A stretch of 64,000 nt of DNA. Source: Gari tellinella (taxonomy: Eukaryota > Mollusca > Bivalvia > Cardiida > Psammobiidae). The translations under genes and the position numbers were made by a program. The notes under the pieces were generated by a model. That model had not been told where the DNA came from. It did no database searches and saw only the letters and a list, made by a program, of their open reading frames with translations. Shown here piece after piece: positions 11,201 through 26,200 of this stretch (position 1 is the first letter of the stretch; every line of letters begins with the position of its first letter). Location of the stretch: positions 25,760,479 through 25,824,478 of the forward strand of contig OV277861.1 in assembly GCA_922989275.2 (NCBI GenBank). Direction: 5' to 3'.

Positions 11201-14200
11201 AACAAGGAACTTGAAACCATGTACCCTGCCAAAGACCTTTATAATTTATTGAGATGTTTGTTCTTGTTATTTACAGAGAAACCAGGGCAGTTTAAGCGTT
11301 GATGACAACTGTATGTATTTTGGCCTGCTCAACATCCTGGACGAGGTTATACTGCCCAGTCTGTCCTTCCTCACCTGTAACTGCTGTGTATCAGAGGAGC
11401 TCTGGGTCCTGCTCAAACTCTTCCCATATGAACTGAGGTAGGAAATAGCTCATGTTGTCTTTGTTAATAGTTTTGCATGGACTCCATATCAGGGAAGTAC
11501 AGTAGAACCCCTCTATTACGAACACTAAATAGAAGGCTAATTGTCCCTATAAAGGACAGGTGAAAGCTTAAAGCAATGTGAAAGTGAAACAGAAAGCTTT
11601 CAAAAACTAATATCTTCATTTCTGCTTCAAACTCTATGGTGTCACTACTCATTAGAATCGTCTCGAATAATGAGTATTACACCATAGGATTTGGTGTTAA
11701 AATGAGAGAGAAACTGTTGAATTTGTGCAGTTTACGCCCCCTTATCTGGAGCACAGTGTAACTTAAGTGCAGGCCTGCACAAAGTAGTCATTTTTAGTGA
11801 TAGTGTCTACTTGTCTGCTAATCTGACTTAGTTGACCCATTCTGTGTGGAATTTTGTAATACAGACTTTTCCACTTTTAAGTTTACAAGTTACATTGAAT
11901 TTCAGGGCTTCAAGCCAGTTTCAATAAGTAGTCATAACATAGATTTAGTGGAGACACAAAGACAAAAGGGAGGAATCATTATTTTACTCAAGGGAGGCTA
12001 GGTACTATGTTTAGCCCATTACCCTATTGATACTTTTTATGCCTTTAAGTTAATTTTCCTATGAAGAAAATAGTCCCACTCTATACTGTCATGAATATAA
12101 ACTGAAAGAGATATTTTCTTTATCCTAGAGGATGGTAGCTTAAAGCAGGCTGAAAGTAAACCAGAATGTTTCTTAAGCACTTTTCGCTTTACTTTCAACC
12201 TACTTTAAATGGTCACCTGTCCATAAAACCATAAACAGGCAATGGGGAGATGGGTTAATATTATTTTGTGGTTAACTCTTTCAACACCATGGACCTGTTT
12301 AAAATACACCCATTACATTTGCAAACAGTGTAGAACCTGATCAGGTTCTACACTGTTTGCTAATGTAGACCAGTATTTATTAAACTACCCAGAATTCCAA
12401 GTATACTGGTTTATGTTTTGGTAACTAAAAAAGACCTACAAGGGAACTTAATAACCCACATGAGTCAGGGTTCCAGATAAGAGGCAGTAAACTGAACAAA
12501 TACAGCATTTTCTCACTTATTTCAGAACCAAATCCTATGGTGTTACTTCTCATTAGAATCGTCTCTTTGACGTCATCATTCTAATGAGTAGTGACACCAT
12601 AGGGTTTAAAGCAGAAATAAAGATTTTAATTTTTGAAATACCCCCCTTATCTGGAACCCTGGGAGTTACTTAGTGTTTTAAAGAGTTTTACTGTATTGAC
12701 AGGTACCGTATGTATGGGAACTGGAAGAATGAAGTGTACATGCAGCATCCCCGTCTCATCAAGGTGCGAGCTGATGCCATAGAAAAAGCCAAGTACATCA
12801 TGAAGTAAGTTCAGTAAGAAGTCATGTTGACAATCAGTTGTTTTCTGGATACTACTTGCAGGGATCCAGCCAGATAAGGGGTGTATGCTGAAAACTGAAA
12901 TCTTTATGCCTGCTTAAAGCCAAATGATGTGACTACTCATTAGAATCGTCTCAAAGAGACGATTCTAATGAGTAGTCACGCCGTAGGGTATGCTTTAAAA
13001 ATAAAGGAGAAGTTGCTGAAAATATCTAGTTTTACTCCCTCTTATCTGAGGCCCTGAATATGAGTAAATTGTCATTTTTACCTCTTTTCATGTTAATCAT
13101 GAAATGGTTGGATTCTGACAAGAGGCTGATTAACTTGGCATCTTTTCAGGATCCAAACCGTTTGACATTCTGGCCCTGTCTAGAAATTACATTTTAGAAA
13201 GATCTAATTTTAGAAAAGTAGCAGACAACAAATTTAGAAGAGAAAAAGAAATATTTAAACTGACTTAAATGTTTATGAATTCTGATAATGGTGTAATTTA
13301 TTGCCTATTGCCGCTTTCAAATATTTCTATTTTTCACAAGATATTGATGTTGAATAAGTAAGCTTTTCAACAACATTTTAGATTGATAAATACATTTGAT
13401 TTTCTGTATAATGATTTTTAATAAATGCCATAATTTTGCAGGCGTCTTTCCAAGGAGAATGTGAAGCCCTCCGGTCGCCAGCTGGGTAAACTAAGTCACA
13501 GTAATCCTGGTGTACTATTTGAATATGTAAGTACTACATTGTGTTTACACAAATATTTTTATGTTTTGACTTGGCTCCATTTAATGAGAAATTGCTACAC
13601 AATGCAGGAGAAAAAGCCACAAAAAGCAAGTTGTTTTATTCTTTAGGAGCTTTCTGTTTTACTTTTATCTTGCTTTAACTCTTTCCTCCCTGAAACTTTA
13701 AATGGACAATTCCAGTTTCGATTTTTGTCTAGTCCATTTCTGGCTTTTAAGAGTTGTTTTTGTCAATTTTGGCATTACTGACAAACAGTGAAGACCCTGA
13801 TCAGAGGGCTCCTTTCGGAGCCCTCTGATCTGGGCCTTCACTGTTTGCACAGGACAAGTGTACTATTCACATTTCGGAGCCCTCTGATCTGGGCCTTCAC
13901 TGTTTGCACAGGACAAGTGTACTATTCACATGTACACTGTTTGAAAAGACGCCTATATGGGGGACTAGGGTTCAAAGGGTTAAGCAACACCGTAACTGAA
14001 AACAACTTTTGGCACTTAGGTAGAGGAGTACATGTAGGCAGAGGCATAGGCCCCTTCTGGGGAGGAACATGTTGATATTGAAGAAAATTGAATATCGTCT
14101 TGCTTTGATGCATGATATAGTTTGGAATATACAGTAAAGCCTCCATGTAAGGACCACTAAAAATAATGCTAATTGATTATATGTAAGACAGGTGGCAGCT

Positions 14201-17200
14201 TAAAGCAAGGTGAAAGTATAACAGAAAGCTCCTAAAGGAGCTTTCTGTTTTACTGTCTCCTTGCTTTAAACAGTCCCCTGCCTTAAACCTTTATGTAATT
14301 TAGTGTTCATAATAGAAAGGTTTTACTGTATATGCTGAATTGTTTAATTTATGTTTTATGATTGTTGTTATCAGGTGATCCGACAGGTGGAGAAGTATGA
14401 CAACCTGATAGGTCCAGTGGTGGATTCCCTCAAGTACCTCACCAACTTGTCCTATGACATCTTAGTCTGTATCCTTACTACCAATATCAGCCATCTACAT
14501 CTCGACAAAATCATGTCACTTACTGACACCTAGTGACAAACACATCATTTACAAACAGTGTACCTGTGAAGAGTACACTTGTCATATGCAAACAGTATAG
14601 ACCTAGAAATTTAGACTCGGGCGAGCCCTCTGATCAAGGTCTGCACTATTTGTCTTGTATATTGCAAGAAACAACTAAATATTAAAATAAATCATCATCA
14701 TAGTAAAAGCAATTGTTCATTAGAACCTGTAATTGTTTATTTGAAAGTTTGTTGTTCTACATGAAACTTAGATAAGACAAACGTCATGAGTATGCTTTAA
14801 CCCATTACCCCATAGTCAATTTTTAGTTTTGAATACAGGTGCCTACTTAAAGCAGGTTGTAAGTAAAGCAGAATGTGCCTTAAGGCACATTCTGCTTTAC
14901 TTTCAGCCTGCTTTAAGCTACCATCTGCTAGAATGTAGAAAATATTTCTTATGATAAATATTCATGGCTGTATAAATTTGAACTATTTTCATCAAAGGAA
15001 GAATACATTAAAGGCGTTAAAAGGCGTATTTATGGGTTAATGGGTTGATTTAAGTACAATGAGTGCAAACTCATTATCCCCTATAAACTTCCAATGGACA
15101 GTTCCAGTTTGCAATAATTGCTGGTCCACTTTAGACTATTAAGGGTTGTTTTTAGTAATAAATTGCAAAATGCCAAACAGTGAAGTCCCTGATCAGAGGG
15201 CTCCTGCAGGAGCCCTTTGATCAGGGACTTCACTGTTTGCATAGGACAAGTGTACACTTTATATGTAAACATTTGGTAAGGGACGAATATATGCGTCACT
15301 AGGGCTCAATGAGTTAATGTTAAAAATGATAGAAGGATGCTTATTGCAGCATGAAAAAAGGCATATATGCTGTTATACAAGTATACTACTGAATAGGAAA
15401 ATGAAAAATATATGAATGTTATGTACATGTACAATTAATCATTGGTTGCTTGGCATCTGATCTAGGCCTGAACAGTTATCACAAGTTTGCCTGTAGCATG
15501 CAGAAAGTGAATGCAGGACAAAATTAAACAGAAGATTAAAAGAACACCATTGCTTTAAAGAGTGGCTATTTAACACAAGTTTGAAATTGTTATCTCGGCT
15601 TAGCGTTACACCCTTAACAACAGACAGTCTGCATAATAGAGGCTGTTGCCAACCCAGAGAAAGAAAAGATGAAGTTTGATGACACCAGCCTGGCACTCTG
15701 GCTCCAGAGTAAGTCTGCATCAATTATTTTGATAAAAAAAACCAATACTTGTTTTCTCTTTGTCAGAAGTCATAAGAACTTGTGTTGCTGGTAAATCAGT
15801 CATTTTGCTAGTATGATAAACAGGCTGGTTTGCACATGTTCATGTAGTATTTTAAAAACATTTTGTTTAGTGAATGTTGAATCTTATGCTATTAGCATAT
15901 ATTTTGACTTTTATAATAAAACAATTCAGACCAATATCAGACAGCTCCTTAACCCTTAGCCTGCCACTCATGACTATAGCTCCATATGCAAACAGCTTGG
16001 ATCCGGATGAGACGCCGAGTAACTCGGCGTCTCATCCAGATCCAAGCTGTTTGACACTTGGACAACATTTTCAGCAATTTTGAGCAACTTTGAAGCATTT
16101 TGAAACTTGAAGCAGACGAGAAATATAGCAGACGACAATTTATTTGGCGGGCTAAGGGTTAAGGATTTATCTGACCAAGGTCTGCACTGTTTTCTTATAG
16201 AATCAGTATGACATGAGTGTGCACTCTTTGCAGTGGAAAAGTTTATAAAAATATTTACTAGTCAATGTACTCGTAATTGTTCAGGTGATAGATTTTCATA
16301 GTGGGTGGAGTTTAATATTTGCATATTCATTGTAGTTAAGAGACAGACAGATAGCCACAGATTATGTATATAGTAATGATTGCTTTATGTATTTCATACT
16401 GACTTTTTCAGGTTTGGCCAATTTTGCTGGCTCTATCTGTAAGAAGTACCAAGTGGAACTGGCAGGTTTTCTCCAGTATGTCACCAATCAACTTAAAGCA
16501 GGAAAAGGGTAAGTGTATATTTGTATGCGTTAAACCTTTCCATGTTGGAAACCAGCATATTTATATTTGGAAAACTGTAGACCTGATCAGGGATCCTCCA
16601 ATTACTAGAAAGCTTTTATACTTATGCAGTTGTACCCTTAAACCAATCCCAATCCACATTATCCAACCCTGATTTCAAGTTGACATCCACCTAATATAGA
16701 AAAAAAAAGAAAGATTCAAAATCAGTTGTCAAGCATACCAGGGGATGACTTTTCTCAAATAACTACCCCCTGTTTTCTATAGCAAGCAAGAATCACGAAT
16801 ATCCTTGTTTCACATGTGTGAGATCACTTTGATGACATCACTCTATCGTCACTATTTATAAAGGCGTTATTACGTCATCGGGATTAAAAAAAAAGGCCTA
16901 TTGCTTTGAAAAATTAACTTACAATGGTTGGTTATGTGACAAAAAGAATCTTTCACTCGGCGATGTTTAAGACAAGTTGATCTCAAACTCGTCTAGAATT
17001 GACAAGTTATTAAGCTTGCCAAGGCTTGCTTAATAACATTTCAATTCTAGACTAGTTTGAGATCAGCTTGTCTTAAACATCGACTCATGACAGATCCTAT
17101 ATATGTTTATTGAATGCAGCATCTCTTTCTGACAAATTTTATAGAGTCAACCCAAAAAATCAGTTTAAACATATAATGTTTACGTCCCCAGAATCTATGA

Positions 17201-20200
17201 TACGGGGGCATATAGTTTTTGAAAAATTACAAACTGTGTGAGCTCTCTAATCAAGGTCTACATTGTTTGCATAGGACAAATATGTTCTTCACTAGTACAC
17301 TGTAAATGATGCATATCTGCATCACAGTTTGACATTGATCTGGTTGTAATGTGTAAGTTCAATCCCAAGCGGACCAAATCCTGTCATGTATACACTAGGC
17401 ATGTAAAAGAACCAGAGGGCTCTGTAGAAAAAGAGTAGGCCATCATTGAGGTTCCACTGACGGGCTTCCCTGTGTCTGGGACGTTCTTAAAGCCCAAGTT
17501 TGGCAGAAAAGGACATTATATGTTTAGTTACTCTGGTAATGTTGGGCAAAATTTTCCTTGATTTCCTGAGTAAAATCTAAATTAAACTATAAAACAAGCA
17601 CAGCATATATGCATCATCAGGGTTTAGACCTTTCTGCATTATTTTTGTCCTGAATTAAGCAATCAAGTGATTTTATCAGGAGATGCTAAACACTGGTTTG
17701 TCTGTACTAACACCTGTTTTCATTCAGTTATTGTTCTATTGCAGTATTGATCTGTTACTGATGCGGGAGATTGTACAGAAGATGGCAGGGATTGAGATAT
17801 CTGAGGAGATCACAGTAGACCAGCTAGAGGCCATGTCCGGGGGTGAACTGCTCAAACAAGAGGTAATAACTGTAACAACATTGTTATAGTCTATGTAGTC
17901 TATGACCCAGGGGGTCCTGGAGCAGAGGGTTGAAAGTTTTTGTCTTGAACGCAACAAAGGAGCAAAAATGAGACTTAATCTGTTGCTTTTTGGTCGAAGT
18001 TAGCATCAGTATTAAACATTTGGATTTAGATCCAACTTTTAAGTTTTCATTTTATCTCTGGTGCTCAAAAAGTATATGTGATCAACCAATCAAACTTTGA
18101 ATACAGATGTATCATGTCAAAATGTGCGGACAGATGGACAAGACATTAATTTTGATCTCATGAAATTCTGTTTATTGTAACAGGCTTGCAGACGGGTCAA
18201 TTTTAGGCTTGTAGTTTGAGATAAGTACACATTTTATTTGGATTTTTGATCTTTTGGTTAAGACACACTAATCTTAACTTGTGTCTACAAAAACTGATCA
18301 GGATCCAAACTGTTTGACACTCATTATGATAATAATGTAGTCAATTTACCCAAAATTTAAATTTGAGAAATAAACTCAGATGACAATTGTTTCAGCATTT
18401 GCTGTCATGTTAGTGAAGGGGTTAAAGATGTGATTTGTAAAGGATGGCTGCAAGAATGCTTGAGTATATTTAACCCATTACCCTATAGCCTGTTTCTTGG
18501 TTTGAAGACAGATGGGTACTTAAAGCAGGTTGAAAGTAAAGAAGAATGTGCCCAAGGCGCATTCTGCTTTACTTTCAGCCTGCTTTAAGCATATATCTGT
18601 TAGGATACAGAAAAAATAATCTTTTGATATATATTTTGACTGTTTAAACAGAGCACAAGATAAGGGTAGTTTTTCAAAAACTAAAATCTTTATTTCTGAT
18701 TTAAACCCTATGGTGTCGCTACTCATTAGAATCGTCTCTTCGAGACGATTCTAAAGAGTAGTCACACCATAGGATTTTGTGCTAAAAAGAGTGAGAAAAT
18801 GTTGGATTTGTTGAAAAAACTACCTCTTATCTGGAGCCCTGTTTAAGCTGGATCTATATTCTTTAGTGGAAGAATAATTTACCTACGCTCAAAGTCGCTT
18901 CTATAAGGAAAGGGGTTAACTGTGTTTGAAACTGCCACTTCTAAATGCTAGTGTTCAATTATTAATCAATATGATAAAACCATTTTGTATTTCCAGGGTG
19001 GCTATTTCACTCAGGTTAGGAACACGAAGAAGTCATCTAACAGACTGAAGGATACAGTATTGGAACATGACCTGGCCCTCGCCCTGTGTCTCCTGATCTC
19101 ACAGCAGCGAGATGCCGTTATCTACACGGAGGGATCAACAAAGCACATTAAACTCATTGGCAAACTTTATGATCAGGTATGTCCAGTCAGAGCTCTACAT
19201 ACACTCGGCGCAAAAAGAAACACACATCTTTTATCAAAATATTATTTTTATGTAGAAGGAACGTATTTGTGAATTATTAAATCATTATTGAATTGGTAAC
19301 ATCACAATCTGTTCTAATCGGTACGGTGTTTAAAACAAGCTGTAGTTAATTTTTTCGCTGCCAAATTAATCGTGAGGTTTTTACCCCTTCACCGTTTCTT
19401 TGTCTTCAGCTTCAATTTTGTTATTTGCAAGATCGTTTCAAAGTAAAATTCAATGTAGAATGACTTGAAGCAAATCGATACGAGTGTCAAACAGTTTGGA
19501 TCCTGATAAGGATGAATCCTGAACTTGTTGCTGAATTAAATAAATCTTGATAAATGGTATTTCTATTCTAATTTTCTTCAAAAAAAAAAGGTATCTTAAT
19601 CTGCGCCTGAGCACGATGTGCGTTTCTTTTTGCACTGAGTGTAGAGCGTATTTCAGATACTCAAATCCAAATGTTTTCATCCAATCTTCTGTTGTGAGTA
19701 CAGCCAATCTTGTATTAACCTAAAACTTTTTAAATATGCCTATTTATGCCATAATTTATTCATCCTCTGAAGAACACAGTTCCGCTTTATACAGTCATAT
19801 ATATTTTAGAAAGATTATCTATATTCTAGCAGATTGTACTTTAAAGGCAGTTAAAGCAGATTGACTGTAAAGCAGATTGTGTAGTAATTTTTCATATAAA
19901 TATTTCTATATTTTAAGAGATTGTAGCTTAAGCAGGCTTTAAATGAAAGTCATAGGGTCTTTTAGAGGCACAAAGGGAAAACCATTAAAAATATAAGATT
20001 TCTCTCTCTTATCTGGAGCCCTTCAATTATTCATTTAAAGACATTTTGACCTTTGTATAATATTTCTTTCAGTGTCAGGATACACTGGTCCAGTTTGGCA
20101 GTTTTCTGTCCATGCAGCTAAGTACAGAGGAGTTTGTGAAGCGCCTACCGCCCATAGATAAGATGGTGGGAGAGTATCATGTGCCACCAGATGCTGCCTT

Positions 20201-23200
20201 CTTTCTGTCCAGACCTCTCTTCAGTCATGAGATCAGTGTAAGATAATGCCAGATAAGGGGAGTATTTCAAAAACTAAAATCTTTATTTCTGATTTAAACC
20301 CTATTGTGTCACTACTCATCAGAATCTTTCGAAGAGACGATTCTAATAAGTAGTAACACCATAGGATTTAGTGCTAAAATAAACGAGAAAATGTTGGATT
20401 TGTTTGGTTTACTCCCTCTTATCTGGAGCCCTGACCTACTGTACAACAGTTAAAATGAATACACCAGAGTCAAAGGTTATAAAGCTTTGTTAGTTGAGTC
20501 TGGAGTCTTTCTCAAGCATTTGATTGGTCAGATTTGAGCCTAGGCTCAAATCTGACCAATCAAATGTTTGAGAACAAACTCAGACTCAACTCAAACACTT
20601 ATAACCTTGAAGCCTGAGCTTGTTAACCCTGAAGTTTCAAATGGGCAATTCCAGTTTCAAATTAAGTCAAGTATATGTTTTACTTTTAAGGAATTTGTCA
20701 TGGTTTTGCAATATGACAAACAGTGCAGACCCTGATCAGAGGGCTCCTTAGGAGCCCTCTGATCTGGGTCTTCACAGTTTGCATAGAACAAATTTGTGTA
20801 TTCTTCACAGGTACACTGTTTGCAAAAAACGTTCATATGCATGACTTGGGTTCAAAAGATTAACTCAAATTTGCTTAATTGGAGCATACCTGTATTTCAA
20901 AGTTAAAGATTAACTTGGCTATGTTTCACTCTGAAATATTAGTAAGCTTGTCTCAAGCAAATTCAAGTTATTAAGTTTCAAGAAAGAAATTTTGATCTCT
21001 TTGACTAGATCATGTTAGAGTTATCAAGCTTCAATTCAGTTATCACTTACTCAGGTGTATGTTCTTATTTTAGATATTCATGAATTCATGTATTTATGAA
21101 ATTTGAATCGAGTGAGATAAAGAGTATTTGATATAAACTGTGCCGTCTAGTTTGGTCACCATCATAAGTCCACATGTTTCATTTCCTATTGGTCTCTTTG
21201 AGCAGTTAATGTTTCATGATGAAAAAATTGGTGTAAAGGTTCATTGAAGAAAAATAATTTCAGTTGAATCTCAATAATTTGAATTATTTTAAGTCGAACA
21301 TACCCATATTTCAAAGTTAGTAACATGTCGCTAGCTTTTAACTTTGAAATACAGGTTAAGTTTGACCTATGCCAGTTTGAGTTCATGGGATTCAGGGCTC
21401 CAGATAAGTGGAGTATTTCAAAAACTTAAATCTTTATTTCTGCATTAAACCCTATGGTGTTACTACTCATTAGAATCGTCTCGAAGAGACGATTCTGAGT
21501 AGTAACCCCATAGGATTTGGTGCTAAAATAGGTGAGAAAATGTTGATATTGTTCAGTTGACTCCCTCTTATCTGGAGCCCTGGGGATTGGGCTGTACATT
21601 CTGTATCTATTCTTAACCCTTACCCAATAGATACACTATTTTATGGTTCTTATTATTCATTCGCTAAGGAAAGTAGTCCCCAGCTAAGAAGTCCTGATGT
21701 GAAATATATGTGGCATTTCCATTACCTTTACAGATAGAAAGTTAAAGTAACCTGTCTTTAAAGCATGAGACATTCTATGGAGTAACGGGTCAAATTTCTT
21801 TAGGTGCATTGTGTGGTTTTTACTGATCCTTCTATTACAGGTCAAATTTGATGAACTCAGGAAGGCAGACAAGGCTGATAAAGAAAAGAAATCTTCAAGT
21901 GCTACAAAGGTAGGTTGAAACTAATGGTGGAAGTCTATTGAATAAATTGTTGAACACCCAAAAAGGTTGGTTTTGTACAGTACAATCAGTTCCTATGTTG
22001 AGCAACAAGAAAGACATATTTGCAGTTCAGTAAAACCGTTGTTATACGATCATTCACTAGTCTACAAAGCCTCACTCAAGTTAAAAGGGAGTAAACTAAG
22101 CAAATCCAACATTTTCACACTCATTTAAGCACCAAATCCTATGGTGTTACTACACATTAGAATCGTCTCTTCGGGACAATTCTAATGAGTAGTGACATCA
22201 TAGGGTTTAAAGTAGAAATAAAGATGTTAGTTTTTGAAATACTCCCCTTATCTGGAGCCCTGATGCCTATAAGCAGTCTTTTATACAGGTGGTTGTAAAA
22301 TGCAGGATAAAAATAATACAGAAAGCTCCTGCAGGAGCTTTCTGTATTATTGTTATCCTGCATTTAGCTGTCACCTGTTGATTACCTCCACAATTCACCA
22401 ACAAATTGTAGCTTTATTACAAATGTGACTGCATTTGTAGATGTTCTCTTGTCTCTAGAGATTGATATGATTCTTTACAGAGTGAACACTGTACACATGT
22501 TTCACTTTGTTTGCAGCTTCAGAACTATTTGGAGGCAGCCGAGATTGTAATGTCCCCAGTTGTTGAGTGTGTCCGTCCTCTACAGAGTGTTAAGATCTGG
22601 GAAGATCTAAGGTGAGATATGTCAATAAATGTTTTACTTACAAGGAAAAAATGAGGTCTTTACCCCTACAGTTACAATGTTATCAAATTGTGATGTGATG
22701 AAGTTCAACTAAACCTGTATTGTAGCTATTCGAACAAAAACATATGGGCAGATGAGAGCATACATATCTGCAAAAGTAATACAGAAAGATTATTGTGTGT
22801 GATCTCTGCAGTTTAGCTGTGCCTCTATAAACACCTTACACCATGGATACTTCAAGCAACCCAGTGTTCTAACTTTGGAAATAAGCTATGTAGGAAAAGT
22901 TTGACCAATTACCTCTTAACCTGTTTCTAGATTTGAAAATAGATGACCACTTAAAGCAGGTTGAAAGTAAAACAGAATGTGCCTTAAGGCGCATTCTGCT
23001 TTACTATCAGCCTGCTTGAAATTACTATCTACTGGGATTTAGAAAATACTTTTTGTGGTATACCGGCAGATTCATGGCTATATAAAGTGGAACAGTTTTG
23101 TTCAGTGGTGGAAAAGTTAAAGGCATAAAAAAGTGTTAAAAAAAGTGTATTTATGGGGTAATGCAGAGCTCCAGATAAGGGGAGTATTTCAAAAACTAAA

Positions 23201-26200
23201 ATCTTTATTTCTGCTTAAAAGCCTATGGTGTCACCACTCATTAGAATCGTCTCTTCGAGACGATTCTAATGAGTGGTAACACCATAGGATTTGATGCTAA
23301 AATAAGTGAGAAACTGCTGGATTTGTGAAGTTTACTCCCCCTTATCTGGGGTCCTGTTAATGGGTTAAATGCCAGTTGTGAACATGTTCGGTTTCAAATG
23401 TATCAAGTTGCTGTCTAAAACTTTATAAAAACTTGATATTTTTTATTTTTCAGCCCTACATTTTATGTGACATTTTGGTCTCTATCAATGTATGATATAC
23501 ATGTGCCGTCTGGTGCCTATGAGAAACAGACCAGTCAGCTGACAGCCCAGATCAATGGCATTGAAGACAATAAGGATTATGTAAGTTCCTCTTCAGAGTT
23601 CCAGATAGGTTAAACACCATTCATTCATTCACTCATTCCAGATAAGAGGGAGTAAACTGAACAAATCCAAACATTTTCTTGCTCATTTCAGCACCAAATC
23701 CTATGGTGTAACTACTCATTAGAATGTTCTCGAACTGACCTGTAAAAACTTAAAACTTAGGTATGTTATCAAGGTTCAACAGTAACTTTAAATGAATAAT
23801 GTTAATATTTATGCTAAGTGGCTTTCGAAAACATGGTCACATGTAAAAACTGCTTAATTAATAGAGAAATAAAAGAGAAAGCTCCCATCAGAGCTTTTTG
23901 CTTCCTTTTGCCATGCATTAGACTGCTACCTTTCTTGGAAACAATTATATTGTCTTACATAGAGTGACCACTATTTTATCGTCTTATATAGAGTGACCAC
24001 TCTGTACAACTTTAACTCTATGTTATTTTTCTTTTTACTTTTAGCCACAGAGTAAAAGAAAGAAGGAGAAAGACAGATGTAATCAGCTAATGGAGAAGTT
24101 GAAAGATGAAGAGAAGCGACAGACTGAGCACACACAGCGGGTACTGGCAAGGCTGAAGAACGAGAAAGAGAGCTGGTTTGTCTCCCGTAAGTATAACCAT
24201 GTTGCATACTTGTGCTTTTGTAAAATATGTCTTTGTAACAACTTTCCAAAGATAAAGTTCAAAGTTGAACTGTTAAAAGTGGTGGGAAAATGTTATTGAT
24301 CTTTGGCAAATAGTGTAAATACTTGTGCTGCCAGAATAGAGAAAATGAATTTCTCCTTTAGGGTCCCTAGATGGGACCCTAAAGGAGAAATTCATTTTCT
24401 CTATTTTTGGGATGAGTCCAACAATTAATTACAGCAAACTGGTTAGGAGAAGAAGAAGGATTTAATCCATTACCCCATAACCTGTTTCTACTTTTGGAAA
24501 TATGTGACCACCTAAAGCAGGTTGAAAGTAAAGCAGAATGTGCCTTAACATTCTGCTCTATTTTCAGCCTGCTTCAAGCTATTATCTGCTAGAATATAGA
24601 AAATACTTCTTAAGATTCTTTGTGACTTATAAATTGGAATTGTTTTCTTCAGTAGAGAATTAAATTTAAGTGGTAAAAAGGCGTATTTATAGGGTAATGG
24701 GTTAAGCATTTGAGTTTACTCCTCTTACCATCATGGGCTAAGACCTGAATTAAAGATGTATTAAGGAGATTTTCAGGATATGAAATTTTGAGAGTGTTGG
24801 TGGTAGAACCATCATAGCATCTTCCCATCTTAAAATTGTAAAGCCTGTTTACATTTACCATTTTGGTGCCCTAGAGGTCGAAGATTGGGGAGTATTATAG
24901 TACTTTTGTTTGTCTGTCCATAATTTTAACCATGGCCATAACTTTAAAACCACATGCAATAGAGACTTTTGATTTGGCATGTGTAATCCACTCAAAGAAT
25001 TCTTGAGCTCATTACAACTTTTGTCATATCGGATACGGTCATGGTCATTTGGAGGTCAAATAGGTTGATAGATTCGCCACTAGGGTGCGTAGTGTTTCAC
25101 AGACACATCTTGTTTATTTCAGGTTCTACAAAGAATGAGACAATCACTCAGTTCCTACAGCTGTGTATATTTCCACGCTGTTGTTTCACTGCCAGTGATG
25201 CTGTCTACTGTGCTGAGTTCATACACATTCTACACAATCTGAAGACTCCCAACTTCTCAACACTTATCTGCTATGATAGGGTAGGTAGCCGCAGTACAGT
25301 CAATCTTGTGTTATTCTTTAACCCAATAGCATGCTTCTAGTATTTAATATAGATGACTTAAAGCAGGTTGAAAGTAAAGCAGAATGCACCTCAACACTTA
25401 TCTGCTATGATAGGGTAGGTAGTGTTTAATATAGGTGATCACTTAAAGCAGGTTGAAAGTAAAGCAGAATGCACCTTGTGGAACTATTTGCTTCAGTGTA
25501 GGAATGAATTAAAAGCATGTTTATGGGGTAACTGGTTAAGTAGCAATTTTTAGCTCACCTGAGCCAAAGGCTCAAGGTGAGCTATTGGGATGGCCCGTCG
25601 TCCGCCGTGCGTCGTCATTAACAATTGCTTCAAATGACATCTCCTCCTATACCGCTTGACAGAATTCAACCAAACTTTACAGAAATGTTCCTTGGGTCAA
25701 GCTCTTTCAAATTTGTTCAAAGAATTAAAAACAATGCAGAACTCTGGTTGCCATGGCAACCAAAGTGAAAAAATAAGGAAATCTTAAAAAATCTTCTTGT
25801 CAAATACTGCAAGGGCCAGAGCTTAGATATTTGGCACATAGCATCATCTGCAGGTCCTCTATCAAGTTTGTTCAAATTATGCCCTGGGGTCAAAATTGGC
25901 CCCGCCCCGGGGGTCACAGTTTTACATAGAGTTATATAGGGAAATTTTCAAACGTCTTCTTCTCTGAAACCAATGTGGCCAGAGCTTTGATATTTGGCAT
26001 GGAGACACTTCTAGATGTCCTTTACCAAAATTGTTCAAATGGTTGTGGTCGGTTGCATAACTAGGTCACAGGAGCTAAAAATAGATTTTTTCAATGAAAA
26101 CTTAAAAAATCTTCTTGTCTGAAACTACAAGGGCCAGAGCTTAGATATTTGGCACATAGAATCCCCAACAGGTCCTCTATCAATATTGTTCAAATTATGC

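Noticed and set aside
16955..17090. Transcription terminator hairpin
   Set aside because: No U-tract context and the surrounding DNA is an animal intron; more likely a foldback repeat.
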